Of a DNA stretch of 64,000 nucleotides, positions 29,398 through 38,800 are shown piece by piece. The stretch covers positions 1-64,000 of the forward strand of contig LGRX02033481.1 of NCBI GenBank assembly GCA_001247695.2. Reading direction: 5' to 3'. The stretch comes from Cymbomonas tetramitiformis. Its lineage: Eukaryota > Chlorophyta > Pyramimonadophyceae > Pyramimonadales > Pyramimonadaceae. Made by a program: the position numbers and the translations under genes. Numbering within the stretch: the stretch's first letter is position 1; the number at the start of each line of letters is the position of its first letter. The notes under the pieces are model-generated. The model had not been told where the DNA came from, did no database searches, and saw nothing but the letters and a program-made list of their open reading frames with translations.

Positions 29398-30430
29398 CAA
29401 GGCTAGGTATCGATAACTCTGATATATCGATAAATCGGAATATCGGCATCAATTGATATATCTTTCAACGATATCAAAATATTAGTATTGATCGATAACT
29501 TTTTATCGGAATCGATTGATAAGTCTTCGGAATTATTGGAATCGATTGATATAATTTTGCTATTATCGGAATCGATCAATACATTTCTTGCACATATCGG
29601 AATAATAAGATATCAGAATATCAATATCGGCCATTGCGATCCCGGGGGAGGGGATGTTGAACTTTGGATTGGATAGCTAGGATGTCGAAATGTGGACTCC
29701 TGCTGTATCACTAGCTCTCCTTGTAATTCACCAGGCAGAGGATGGTGTTGATGACCTTTTTGATTGCAGTGATGATGAGTGTGAAGCTGCTCCTACTAGT
29801 TCTGGTATGGAGGAAGTTGAGGTAAAGGATGAGTTTGAAAGATATCGTGCCTTGCCACTTGCCAAGAAATATGTGAAGCCTCTTGAGTTTTGGAAAGCCA
29901 AGTCCAAATCTCTCCCCTGTATGAGTAGGATGGCGAGACAATTCTTAACCGCACCTGCCAGCACGGCAGGTGTGGAGAGGGCTTTCAGTGCTTGCGGGCA
30001 CATGCACCGTGACCTACGCAAGTCACTGTCCGAGGGTACCATAGAGCATGCTTTGTTCGCAGCCATGAACACTGTGTAATATTATTAATGTTGGCATCAC
30101 GTATGGTATCAGCCTTATCACCATGGCATGCCACTTTTGTCGTTGTCCCAAATAGAGTTGCAAATATTGCACAAATATCGATATCGGACATAACTGCCTA
30201 GTATTAGTATCAATTAATTTGTCTTGTGTAATATCACTATTAATTGATAACGTTTTGGACTTATCAAAATCAATTGATACATTCTTTACATAATTAGAAT
30301 TGATTGATAGTGTAGGTGGAAAAATCAAAATCAATCGATAGTCCTAACCAGATATCAGTATTGATTGATAAATCATTGGAATTTATCAAAAACTATCAAT
30401 ACCGTTTTGAACAACCGATACCTACCCTTG
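29398..30430 (+). mobile_element. Internally deleted hAT transposon with perfect 8-bp target duplication
   Basis: Terminal inverted repeats CAAGGCTAGGTATCG (29398) and, on the opposite strand from 30430, CAAGGGTAGGTATCG are flanked by the perfect duplication gtgcatag (29390-29397 and 30431-30438). Eight-base duplications and CA(A/G)GG ends are hallmarks of hAT elements. Both arms (29400-29640 and 30170-30430) are AT-rich arrays of atcgattgata/tatcgat words. Between them is a C-terminal transposase remnant. Most of the transposase is missing, so mobility would depend on a related autonomous element. Confidence 0.92.
29690..30079 (+). pseudogene. hAT transposase fragment: C-terminal dimerisation domain
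   Basis: The 130-codon frame has an acidic stretch, then KPLEFWKAKSKSLPCMSRMA and FLTAPASTAGVERAFSACG, the standard hAT C-terminal (Dimer_Tnp_hAT) pattern with FW, the A-x-S/T-x-x-x-E-R-x-F-S-A-x-G core and a following Arg-Leu block. The catalytic DDE part and the BED finger are absent, so the piece cannot transpose. Confidence 0.9.
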
Positions 30431-30438
30431 GTGCATAG

Positions 30439-31035
30439 ATATACTGTGCGGGGATACGGTATATATTTCACCGGAAATACATCAACACAGGTGGTCAATC
30501 TGGTATGTGGACTAAGATGAGATAAACAAAGTTACGGGTTTGTTATCGGGATTCCGTATCAACGATGCCCCCGGCCCAGGCATACCGACACGGAAGCAAA
30601 AATAAACAGAGATGGCACCATAGGCTACTTTGTCTCAGTACTCGCGGCTCGCCGTGACTACCGTAAGCATCATCGGTGGACGCCCCGAACTGCGACTATT
30701 CGTGCAACAATTCGTGGCTCACGAGGACACAGTGTTCAGGATTTCGAGTCGCGACTGCAGTAATAAATGCAAACACACATCCAACGCGGCAGTGCCATCC
30801 ACATCGCATGCAGTGCAGGATAAGATGATATTCAACGGCGCCATACACTACGGTGGTGATCAAAGCAAGGGTAGGCATCGATATTTTTGCGGGGATAGTA
30901 TATCAACTATTAGAAATTTTGTTATTCATCGATAGGAAAATTGAAAATAACGAAATATTGAATATTGATGCACACGCATACGTGCGATGGCGGCATTCAC
31001 TATACTGATTGATATAACAATCAGTATTTAATATT
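30439..31035. other. Intergenic DNA with a second hAT-like end
   Basis: At 30866 the plus strand reads CAAGGGTAGGCATCGATA, nearly the same as the ends of the 29398-30430 element and also followed by AT-rich tatcgat words. No partner end or duplication of the preceding 8 bases (gatcaaag) was found, possibly because the LINE inserted at 31049. No gene. Confidence 0.55.
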
Positions 31036-31339
31036 ATGAAAGAAGATTTCATCACTTCTCGCGAACCCGCCTGAGGCGTGCACCTCTCTCCGGGCCGCGG
31101 GCTCTAAAATAGATTTTTTAAAAAATGTAATTTTTCTACTAACTGTGCTCGCAGGGCTTCAAGACAACGGTAACAATGGCGATGGGGCGACACAGGTAAG
31201 ACATGAGGTGCGCCAACCCGTACTTGCAGTGCGTGAAACTCCCCTGTCCGTATCTGTAGCGCCGTACTTTGCATGTAGTGCTCAACACCCCTGCCCAAAC
31301 AAGCCAGACACAAGTCGTACAGCCACTGAAAAACCTAAG

Positions 31340-33706
31340 ATGGCCAACACGAAAGCCGGCAATGTGCGAAAATTCGGAGAAAGAAGTCCCCAGCAAGTGG
31401 GGCAAGAAGAAAAATCGAGCAGGCTCATGGAGCACGAAAGAGGATCAGCGGACCAAGCGAACACCGAGGAGTTCATCAAAGAAATAAGAGCGCAATCAGC
31501 GAAGAGAACCGACGTGTACCCAGGCGGAGCGACCATGCCAGACCTCTGCGACACACATGGCGAAGATATGAAAAAACTGATTGAGGCCGCGGGGGCAGCA
31601 GAGGCGGATATGACGGCGCTGGAGGCGGTGGCAGAATACATGGCCACTGTCTACGAGGACGCGCGGAACGTGAAGTACCAGCGAGGCTTCCCACTGGAAA
31701 CCATCTACGGGCTCCCGGCAGGGCACGGCAAAACTCACTACCAGCTAGTAGTAAATTGCACTGACCTGACCCCAGAGGAGCAGGATGAAGTTGGTATGCA
31801 CAAGAAGGGGCCACAAGTGACGGTGGGGCCCTTTCGCGAAGAGCCGAGAGCAGCGAAGCAGTACATCGGCCACCTGGAGTCGGCAATCCGACACTTTCAC
31901 GACCTCCCTGACACCGCTCCAGTTCTGTGCAGTGGCAAAACTCAGCTACGCTGGTACGCGGACAAGATAGCCGAGTTCCATCTCACCTTTGAAAAAAGTG
32001 AATACGCCATCACTGCGCTGGCGACATCTCTGGCCCATCTACCTCTTCACTGTGTACCACTGGGGGCAGACGACTTCCAAGCAACAGACGTTTGCATCCC
32101 GAGGGTAAGGGTATTTCACCCGAGGCAGACCAGGACAGGCAACGCGGAGCGACAACTGCACATAATCAGTGAACAGCTGCGTGGGCATACGACCAAAGAC
32201 CTGGAAAAACAACTGCGCAGTATGCCCTCTGTTGAGTCGGCAATCAAAGGGGCGCGGGGACTGCCCGCGTACATGGAGAAGCACACCAACAGCATACGGC
32301 TGGTGGCGGTCACGGAGGAGGCTGCCGACAACATCGAGTCGAAGGTGCTGGCCTTCCCGGGTCTCGGGGAGTACACAGTTCAAAGAATCAGACCATCGCT
32401 AACGAACAGAGGCGAGGACGAGACAGAGGTGATAGTAGTTGATAAGGGGAGCACCATCAACTTGGCCGCGGACCTCCCGAACTTAGTCACGGCCATCCAG
32501 GAGGTGTTTACACAGGCGGGCTTGGGCGAAGCAGCCGAACATCTAAAGCCGCTGCCAGCGACGACGGTGAGGCCAGGCACCGACCCAGCAAAGCCAGAAA
32601 CATACCTGCGAGTAAGAATAACAAGAAGCGGCAATCTTTTCACCGGGCTGGCAAGCGAAGCCGCCTATGAGTGGCTGGGGAAACAAGACAGACGTACGGT
32701 CCGTCTCTCTCTCCCCAACAAATCCCGCTCCTACCTCCTCCAGCACTCAGACTTTTCTCGCACCGGAGACAAGTTTAAGGGCAGAAAAGGGAGGGCAGCG
32801 CCATCAGCAGTGGGGGCGCAGCAGACGGAAGACATCGTACAGGCGCTGGAGAGCAAGCTCTCCAACCAGTGGGCGAAAGTTGCGAAGGGCGGGGCCGGTG
32901 ACGAGGCGATCGACGAGCTCCGCAAAGCCGTGGAGAAGCTCGAGGGCACATGTAAGAACGGCTTCACGGACAGCGTTGAGGCAACGAACCAGGTCTCCAG
33001 CAAGGTGGACGAGGTGAAGGACTCCGTGATCGACCTCACCGAAGAGACCCGCGAGTTCCATAAGCAGCATCTCGGGATATCGAGCGACATACTGGAGTCC
33101 TTCAGCAACTCGAACAAGGCACTGGCCAAGCTGCTGAAAGGTCAACGCACCCCCGAGCCGGCCAAGAAGAACCTACGCCGGCCACGAGAAGCGAGTGAGC
33201 CATCCGACAGCGAGGGGGGTATGGAAATCGACGACGAGACGCTGTCAGAGCTCAGACGTCTGCAAAAGGCACGGGTAAGTTCCCTCGGGGAAAAATCATC
33301 CTCACGGGATAAGGGACCCCCCGCATATGGCGTTGGGGGTAATAGCACAAGAACAAATAATCTGACTAAAAAGCTTGGGCATCGGCTCCGAAATCGGGCA
33401 CAAGACAAAAAGTGGAACCCCACCACCTGCATCACAGAACCAGTCGTGCGAACACAGCAAAAGAGGAAAGGGAATCAGCAGAATAAGTATTGGTGGGACT
33501 CCTGTATGCATCGCAGGCCAAGGCAGACGAGAGGAAAAAGCTGGAACAGCTGGCGGAGCCGCGCTCCAACCGAAGCCAACGCACGAGGGGCTAGCAGAAA
33601 CAGCCTGGCAGAAGCCACATCCTGTGTAGGCCCTTACAGTTTTGAAGCTAGAAAACGCCCTGGATACCAGAAAATCCTGGTCATCAGACAAATACTTGAA
33701 GTATAA
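31340..33706 (+). CDS. LINE ORF1 protein
   Basis: The frame is open from 31145, but the first in-frame ATG is at 31340 (MANTKAGNVRKFGERSPQ), giving 788 residues to TAA 33704. The N-terminal half is mixed alpha/beta without a motif I recognise. Residues about 490-610 are helical and charged (LESKLSNQWAKVAKG, LRKAVEKLEG, VDEVKDSVIDLTEETREFHK), consistent with a trimerising coiled coil as in other LINE ORF1 proteins. After about residue 640 the text becomes basic and low-complexity, and aaggcacgggtaagttcc near 33275 looks like a splice donor, so the true C-terminus may be earlier. ORF1 would bind element RNA. No CCHC knuckle is seen. Confidence 0.7.
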   Translation: MANTKAGNVRKFGERSPQQVGQEEKSSRLMEHERGSADQANTEEFIKEIRAQSAKRTDVYPGGATMPDLCDTHGEDMKKLIEAAGAAEADMTALEAVAEYMATVYEDARNVKYQRGFPLETIYGLPAGHGKTHYQLVVNCTDLTPEEQDEVGMHKKGPQVTVGPFREEPRAAKQYIGHLESAIRHFHDLPDTAPVLCSGKTQLRWYADKIAEFHLTFEKSEYAITALATSLAHLPLHCVPLGADDFQATDVCIPRVRVFHPRQTRTGNAERQLHIISEQLRGHTTKDLEKQLRSMPSVESAIKGARGLPAYMEKHTNSIRLVAVTEEAADNIESKVLAFPGLGEYTVQRIRPSLTNRGEDETEVIVVDKGSTINLAADLPNLVTAIQEVFTQAGLGEAAEHLKPLPATTVRPGTDPAKPETYLRVRITRSGNLFTGLASEAAYEWLGKQDRRTVRLSLPNKSRSYLLQHSDFSRTGDKFKGRKGRAAPSAVGAQQTEDIVQALESKLSNQWAKVAKGGAGDEAIDELRKAVEKLEGTCKNGFTDSVEATNQVSSKVDEVKDSVIDLTEETREFHKQHLGISSDILESFSNSNKALAKLLKGQRTPEPAKKNLRRPREASEPSDSEGGMEIDDETLSELRRLQKARVSSLGEKSSSRDKGPPAYGVGGNSTRTNNLTKKLGHRLRNRAQDKKWNPTTCITEPVVRTQQKRKGNQQNKYWWDSCMHRRPRQTRGKSWNSWRSRAPTEANARGASRNSLAEATSCVGPYSFEARKRPGYQKILVIRQILEV

Positions 33707-34160
33707 AGTAACCCTGCTGAATCCAAACCTGCTGTTGGTAATAGTACATCGTGCCTGTACCCCTGCACCGTGCTGATCGGAACCCAGGCTGCAAAGCCCA
33801 CGACTAGACACAAGTGTGAGAGGGTTTGCAATAACATAGGCATCAACTGCCACCACACTGTTGACACGGTGGCAGCATCAAACTCAATACAACATAGGGA
33901 AAGGGCGGGCACACCCGGCACAAGAGCTGCAGAAAATAATATAAAAAATACAACAACATTAAGCAGCTGTAGTTGCAATAAGATACACTATGAGATAGTA
34001 AACAGGATTAAAGCAACAAGCAAGTCACCCGAGGCTAGCTCCCCATGCACGAGGAAGGTAAGCAGCAGAGAACATATTCAGGAATTCCCACTAAGACAAG
34101 AGGGGAGCCCTACGTAAGCCTACCCTAAGCAAAATAAGCACAAACAAGCCCCAGAGAGTG
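33707..34160 (+). other. LINE spacer between ORF1 and ORF2
   Basis: About 450 bases. The ORF1 frame stays open after its TAA for another 400 bases but the text is Thr/Asn/Ser-rich and unconvincing. It may be untranslated or a decayed end of ORF1. Confidence 0.5.
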
Positions 34161-36545
34161 ATGACAATGGTCAGCCCTACAGGAAAGTTATTATGGGGAC
34201 TTTATTGCAAAATAACAGGCAATGTGCACACTTTCAGGAGTAACTGGCAAATTACGGTATTTAGCGAATTGCTCCAGGAGCTCTACGTTAACATACGAAG
34301 TTTTGTAAAAACAATTCTGACAGAGCAATATTTCAAGGAGACAACTGAGGGTCAAACACGAAGACATATTGAGAAGAATGAAGTCCAGATATGTGGCAAA
34401 AAGGACGGGATGATGCTGCAGGCAAATGTAACGCGTAACAGGGAGAAGAATGCGGGGTCGGGAGAACATGCACACTGGCGAAACGACGGGGATAGTAACA
34501 ACAAGAGGAACCCACAGGATATATTGAATGGGAACAGGCTAACTGCAACAACCCGCACAGCCATATGGAGGAAAATAAGGGGAAACCCTAACCCAAAGGG
34601 GGCTTACCTACAGAAAAAGGAGGGAATAGGGGCACATAAAAGTGAAATTAGACGGAAATATTTTACACAGGGCCTACAAATGGTAAAATACGAACATGAA
34701 ATGAAAATGAACTTGAACGGACGACTTTGGACATTTAGCGAATTGCTCCAGAAGCTCTACGTAAAAATTCGAAGTTTTGTAAAAACGACCCCAGCAGAGC
34801 AATATTTTAAGGAGGCAACCAAGGGTTATGCACAAAGACATATTGGGAAGAATGAAGCCCAGATATGCTGCAAAAGGAACGGGACGACGCTGCAGACATG
34901 TGTAACGTGTAACAAGGAAAACCGTGTGAAGCTAGAAGAACATGCACACCGACGAAACGATAGGGACAACAATAACAAGAGGAACCCACAAGATACATTG
35001 AAAGGGAAAAGGCCAATTACAACAGCTTGCACAGCTATGTGCAGGGAAATGAAGGGGAACCCTAACCCAAAGGGTGAGTACCTACAGAAAAAGGGGGGTA
35101 TAGGTGCACATAATAACAAAATTAGACGAAAAATTTTCGCACAGGGCCTACAAATGGTAAAATACAAACGAAAAATAAAAATGAGCTTGAACGGACGACA
35201 TTGGACATTTAGCGAATTGCTCCAGGAGCTCTACGTAAAAATACGAAGTTTTGTGCAAATGGCCCAAAAGGGGAAATACTTTGAGGGGACACCCATAGGG
35301 CATATACAAATAAGGAATGAGGAAAACGAAGCTCAGAAATGCAACAAGAAGGGTGTGAGGGGACAAAATGAGTGTGTAACGCGTAACAAGGGAGGCATTA
35401 TGGGGGGAGGAAAACATACCCGAAGGAGATGCGTAGTGAGTAATGGACACGAAGGCAACTTACGAGGCACACTAATGAAAGCAATACTTGCAATTTGCGT
35501 TGCGACTACGGTCCTGACGAAAAGTAATATGGACGGAAGAATAACACCAGCACAAAAACCAACGCAAAGGGTGCGGATGACAGCATACAGGGAGGCTAGC
35601 AGGAAGGCGGGAACGGGAATGCAAAAAGAAACACCGGAAAGGGAGCACGCGACATGCGTGCAGAAAAGGAACACAGCAGCAACAACGATAACCAGGCAAG
35701 CAACTGAAACTGGACAGGGAAATGGAAAAATGCCAAAAAGGGAGGACAACCGAAGCCAAGGAACAATACAGGAAAAGCCCCCAAAGGGCCCCAGGTGGTC
35801 AGCCACAGCAGAAGAGATGGAACAAAGGGCGAACCTCATGAGAAACCTCACATATTACCTACGGGCGAACCGGCAGGAGCATGCGTACGCACACAAAAGA
35901 GGAAGGAGATACTGGAGTGAGCACGCGAAAGGGAAGACATGCAGGTGGGTACAGCGTACCAAATATGACAGGCCACAACTAGTTAGAAGCAACCAGGTAG
36001 TAAGGCAAGAAACGAGGGGTAGGAACCACAGTAGGTGGGCACAAAAACATAGCGAAGTACGCCGAATGACAAGAGAAGACCGGAGCATGGCAAGAATGGT
36101 GGGGGCCCAACTAATGACTATGCAGGTAACACTAGATGTACTAGGCGCTCTGGCTGAACGGATGGAACAAGCGAAACCAGTAACAAAAAGCCCACAAGTG
36201 ATGCCACAGCTCGAGATGATGAAAGGGAAACCGGAGGTAGCACATAAGAAAGCCTTGGACACCGGACCCGACAGGAAAGCTGTGAGGGTGGAGGATATAG
36301 GTGGGCATGCTGCAGCGGAACTACAGCCCTCACACATAGGGGGGGGGACACGTTCGAACGAGAAAATGGAAGGGCAGTACCCCAAGAACTCCTCCACGCA
36401 AGGGATATTTGCGAAGGATGGGAAGTTAAATATGTACCAAGTAGACCTTGCGCTCGAAACACTGGAAGAAAACCCTCCGGGGTCAACAACCATGCAAGAA
36501 ATACTGAGATTGTTGAAGAAAATGATAATAAATTTCTGGAAATGA
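34161..36545 (+). CDS. LINE ORF2: basic protein with 158-residue tandem repeats
   Basis: Open for about 794 codons, ending at TGA 36543-36545 that overlaps the ATG of ORF3. Residues about 34-350 consist of two complete 158-residue repeats and the start of a third, each beginning FSELLQ(E/K)LYV(K/N)IRSF; the DNA period is exactly 474 bases (34260, 34734, 35208). The remainder is rich in Lys, Arg, Asn, Thr and Gln, with no known domain. The last part (about 36240-36540) is acidic-helical and leads up to the Ulp1-like region in the next frame, so it may be the N-terminal side of that protease. A nucleic-acid-binding role is guessed from charge. Whether the repeats are translated is not certain, but both copies are open and the period keeps frame. 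Confidence 0.6.
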   Translation: MTMVSPTGKLLWGLYCKITGNVHTFRSNWQITVFSELLQELYVNIRSFVKTILTEQYFKETTEGQTRRHIEKNEVQICGKKDGMMLQANVTRNREKNAGSGEHAHWRNDGDSNNKRNPQDILNGNRLTATTRTAIWRKIRGNPNPKGAYLQKKEGIGAHKSEIRRKYFTQGLQMVKYEHEMKMNLNGRLWTFSELLQKLYVKIRSFVKTTPAEQYFKEATKGYAQRHIGKNEAQICCKRNGTTLQTCVTCNKENRVKLEEHAHRRNDRDNNNKRNPQDTLKGKRPITTACTAMCREMKGNPNPKGEYLQKKGGIGAHNNKIRRKIFAQGLQMVKYKRKIKMSLNGRHWTFSELLQELYVKIRSFVQMAQKGKYFEGTPIGHIQIRNEENEAQKCNKKGVRGQNECVTRNKGGIMGGGKHTRRRCVVSNGHEGNLRGTLMKAILAICVATTVLTKSNMDGRITPAQKPTQRVRMTAYREASRKAGTGMQKETPEREHATCVQKRNTAATTITRQATETGQGNGKMPKREDNRSQGTIQEKPPKGPRWSATAEEMEQRANLMRNLTYYLRANRQEHAYAHKRGRRYWSEHAKGKTCRWVQRTKYDRPQLVRSNQVVRQETRGRNHSRWAQKHSEVRRMTREDRSMARMVGAQLMTMQVTLDVLGALAERMEQAKPVTKSPQVMPQLEMMKGKPEVAHKKALDTGPDRKAVRVEDIGGHAAAELQPSHIGGGTRSNEKMEGQYPKNSSTQGIFAKDGKLNMYQVDLALETLEENPPGSTTMQEILRLLKKMIINFWK
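34260..35290 (+). repeat. 474-bp in-frame tandem repeat within LINE ORF2
   Basis: tttagcgaattgctccag starts at 34260, 34734 and 35208. Two full units plus about 80 bases of a third. Units differ by scattered substitutions but no frame-changing gaps (474 = 3 x 158). Confidence 0.88.
36542..36545 (+). promoter_or_regulatory. ATGA stop-start overlap between LINE ORF2 and ORF3
   Basis: The ORF3 start ATG shares its TG with the ORF2 stop TGA. Such overlaps support termination-reinitiation in some LINEs (shown for SART1). A -1 frameshift is the alternative. Confidence 0.5.
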
Positions 36546-38800
36546 TAAAGGAAAAAGTCGCCAAAAGGGGTGGCACCCAGATACCAGTAATAGGGAACGG
36601 ACACTGGCTACTACTGATGGTAGGAGTCTGCGTCACAAGGGGTAACTGCACGTTACAGGCCTATGTATACGATTCTATGGGCATGGAAAGGCAGACACGG
36701 AAGAAAACTGCCCCAGAACACATGGGAATGGCGGAGGAACTACAAATAGCAATAAGCAAATGGGTGACAAGCAACAAGGTGGCAATGGGGTGCCAGGAAG
36801 CCAGAGCCACGCCAATGTATGATAGGCACCAATATGATGCATACAGCTGCGGCGTCTGGGTGATATATGTTGCAGAACTATGGCAACAGTGGCTGTTAGA
36901 AAGGAAAGGAGCGTGGATACAGTATGTGTACACAAACACACTCCAAACCAGTCGATGCGTTACACTACACACGACAGAAGTAGTGAGCAGATGTAGGGAC
37001 AGATTCGGGCCGAAGATAAAGTCGGCCATTATGAGGGAAAATACGCCACATGCAGAACATGCCACGGGCGAAGTCGAGCTGACAATGGAGGCTCCAGCAA
37101 AAGGGACTGGGGCAAAACAGCCGCAAACTCAAGGAACATGCGCGGCGGATGCCTTCATGAGGGAAGTGGTGAGTGACCGCACAAGGGAGCAGGTGGAGCA
37201 CATAATGAGGCAACAAGGGGTGGGCATACAAACAATAATGAACGTTCAAGAAGCACTTCAAGCGCTACAACAAGAAACCGATGCCCTCATAGGTGAAACG
37301 ATGGGAAAATTGTCAGTAGACGGCCGAACCCAAATAGCAATAAGGGATGGGGAAAAATGGGCGATGGTGATGCTCACAATAACACGTCGGGACATGCAGG
37401 CGCACGTCTGGCTACCTACAGGAGGGATAGAAAAACAGGATGAACTACTAACAGCTATAGATGTTTGGACCATACTGCGAGAAGCCTATGACCTGCAAAA
37501 GGTGCGATATAGTGGACTAAAGACACATAGTACACCACCGGAATGGGAAAAGTTCAGCCAAGGGGAGCAGGCGATAAGGGTGGCAGGTAGCTGGAAGTAC
37601 TGGCATGTTGATGGCAAACCAGGGAACTTCAAGCTCGGGACCAGAAACGCGGCACAGGCACAGGGGGAGGCTCAAGAGACGCAGAGAACGGAACACACAA
37701 CTGGACTGGACGAGGAAAACACAAGTGGCGATGAAAGGAAGGGTGAGGGCAGGGCGCCTACTACAAAACAACGGGACATAGGCGAAGCAAAGGAGGGAAA
37801 GAACTCAAAACCCACGGACAAGCTGGTTCAGGCCACACTACAGTTCTGCCCAGAAAGCACAGAACAAGCAAACGAAAGACTAAAAAGGGAGGCAGGCACG
37901 GCAACAAGAAAAAAGCTACGGCCCCCCGCAAGCACCAAGAAAAACCTACCACCTAGCACACCAACAAAAACGAACAAAAGGGACAATGAGGAGGCCAAAG
38001 GGTCCCTGGAGGCACTGAGGCAATGGGGTGGGAACATGCCAAAAACGGAGAACCTAAACATTGAGGAAATGCGAGGAGCACAACCACATACTGTGAACTT
38101 CCTAACATGGAACCTACAGGGTGCCCGGCACTCACTATACGAACTGGAGGAACAAATGAATAAATGGGAGATAGATATAGCAATAGTCACAGAAACCAAG
38201 ACTGCAAACGAGGAAATAAAAAGGCACTTCAGAAACAAGAAACAGTCAAACATATGCACGAGTATACCGAAGGAGGAAGGAGAGGAAGATAAGAATAACT
38301 ACACGGCAGGCCTGGCCATAATACTCACAGGGGAGTATGCCAAACCACATAACTACACCGAGGTGCCGGTACCACACCTACAAGGAGTACTCACACACAC
38401 ACTGCTCCACTTCCCGGGGGAAAAATATTTGCACCTGATAGGGGTATACTACCCGGTGGAAGGGAAGGACGTGACAGAAGAGGCAAGACAAGGGGAACTC
38501 GACAGAGAGGCAGCCAGGAGCTGCATACGGGAGTATGTGCGAATGGTGACCTCGGCCAGCGAAAATGCGACAGGGCAAACAGTACTAGTTTGTGGGGACC
38601 TGAATGCCTCCACGGGAACACCGAAAAACAGCAGGGACAAAGAATGGAACAACACTACGGAAGCCACGGGTCTGCAAGATGTGGGAGGTACCAGAGAAAC
38701 AACCCTAACATGGCACAAACGAAGGAACATAGACAGAATGCTGGCGAGCAAAGCAGAGCTTCAATACTCACACGCAACCGACGGAGGGCGAACTCACTGA
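36542..38800 (+). CDS. LINE ORF3, first part: Ulp1-like cysteine protease and AP endonuclease
   Basis: Starts at ATG 36542. Residues about 15-115 show the Ulp1/SENP (C48) pattern: GHWLLLMVGV with the catalytic His, VYDSMG with the Asp, then a Gln a few residues before YSCGVWVIYVAE with the catalytic Cys. This may cleave the polyprotein or a SUMO-like tag. A Lys/Thr-rich linker follows. From about 38094 an AP-type endonuclease begins: NFLTWNLQGAR, VTETKT, GVYYP, VCGDLNAS. The frame ends at TGA 38798, but the last endonuclease motif SDHKMV is found in the next frame (38811-38828), so this copy has one extra base near 38780-38790, in or beside a G-rich word. The frame downstream is the rest of ORF3. 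Confidence 0.88.
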   Translation: MIKEKVAKRGGTQIPVIGNGHWLLLMVGVCVTRGNCTLQAYVYDSMGMERQTRKKTAPEHMGMAEELQIAISKWVTSNKVAMGCQEARATPMYDRHQYDAYSCGVWVIYVAELWQQWLLERKGAWIQYVYTNTLQTSRCVTLHTTEVVSRCRDRFGPKIKSAIMRENTPHAEHATGEVELTMEAPAKGTGAKQPQTQGTCAADAFMREVVSDRTREQVEHIMRQQGVGIQTIMNVQEALQALQQETDALIGETMGKLSVDGRTQIAIRDGEKWAMVMLTITRRDMQAHVWLPTGGIEKQDELLTAIDVWTILREAYDLQKVRYSGLKTHSTPPEWEKFSQGEQAIRVAGSWKYWHVDGKPGNFKLGTRNAAQAQGEAQETQRTEHTTGLDEENTSGDERKGEGRAPTTKQRDIGEAKEGKNSKPTDKLVQATLQFCPESTEQANERLKREAGTATRKKLRPPASTKKNLPPSTPTKTNKRDNEEAKGSLEALRQWGGNMPKTENLNIEEMRGAQPHTVNFLTWNLQGARHSLYELEEQMNKWEIDIAIVTETKTANEEIKRHFRNKKQSNICTSIPKEEGEEDKNNYTAGLAIILTGEYAKPHNYTEVPVPHLQGVLTHTLLHFPGEKYLHLIGVYYPVEGKDVTEEARQGELDREAARSCIREYVRMVTSASENATGQTVLVCGDLNASTGTPKNSRDKEWNNTTEATGLQDVGGTRETTLTWHKRRNIDRMLASKAELQYSHATDGGRTH

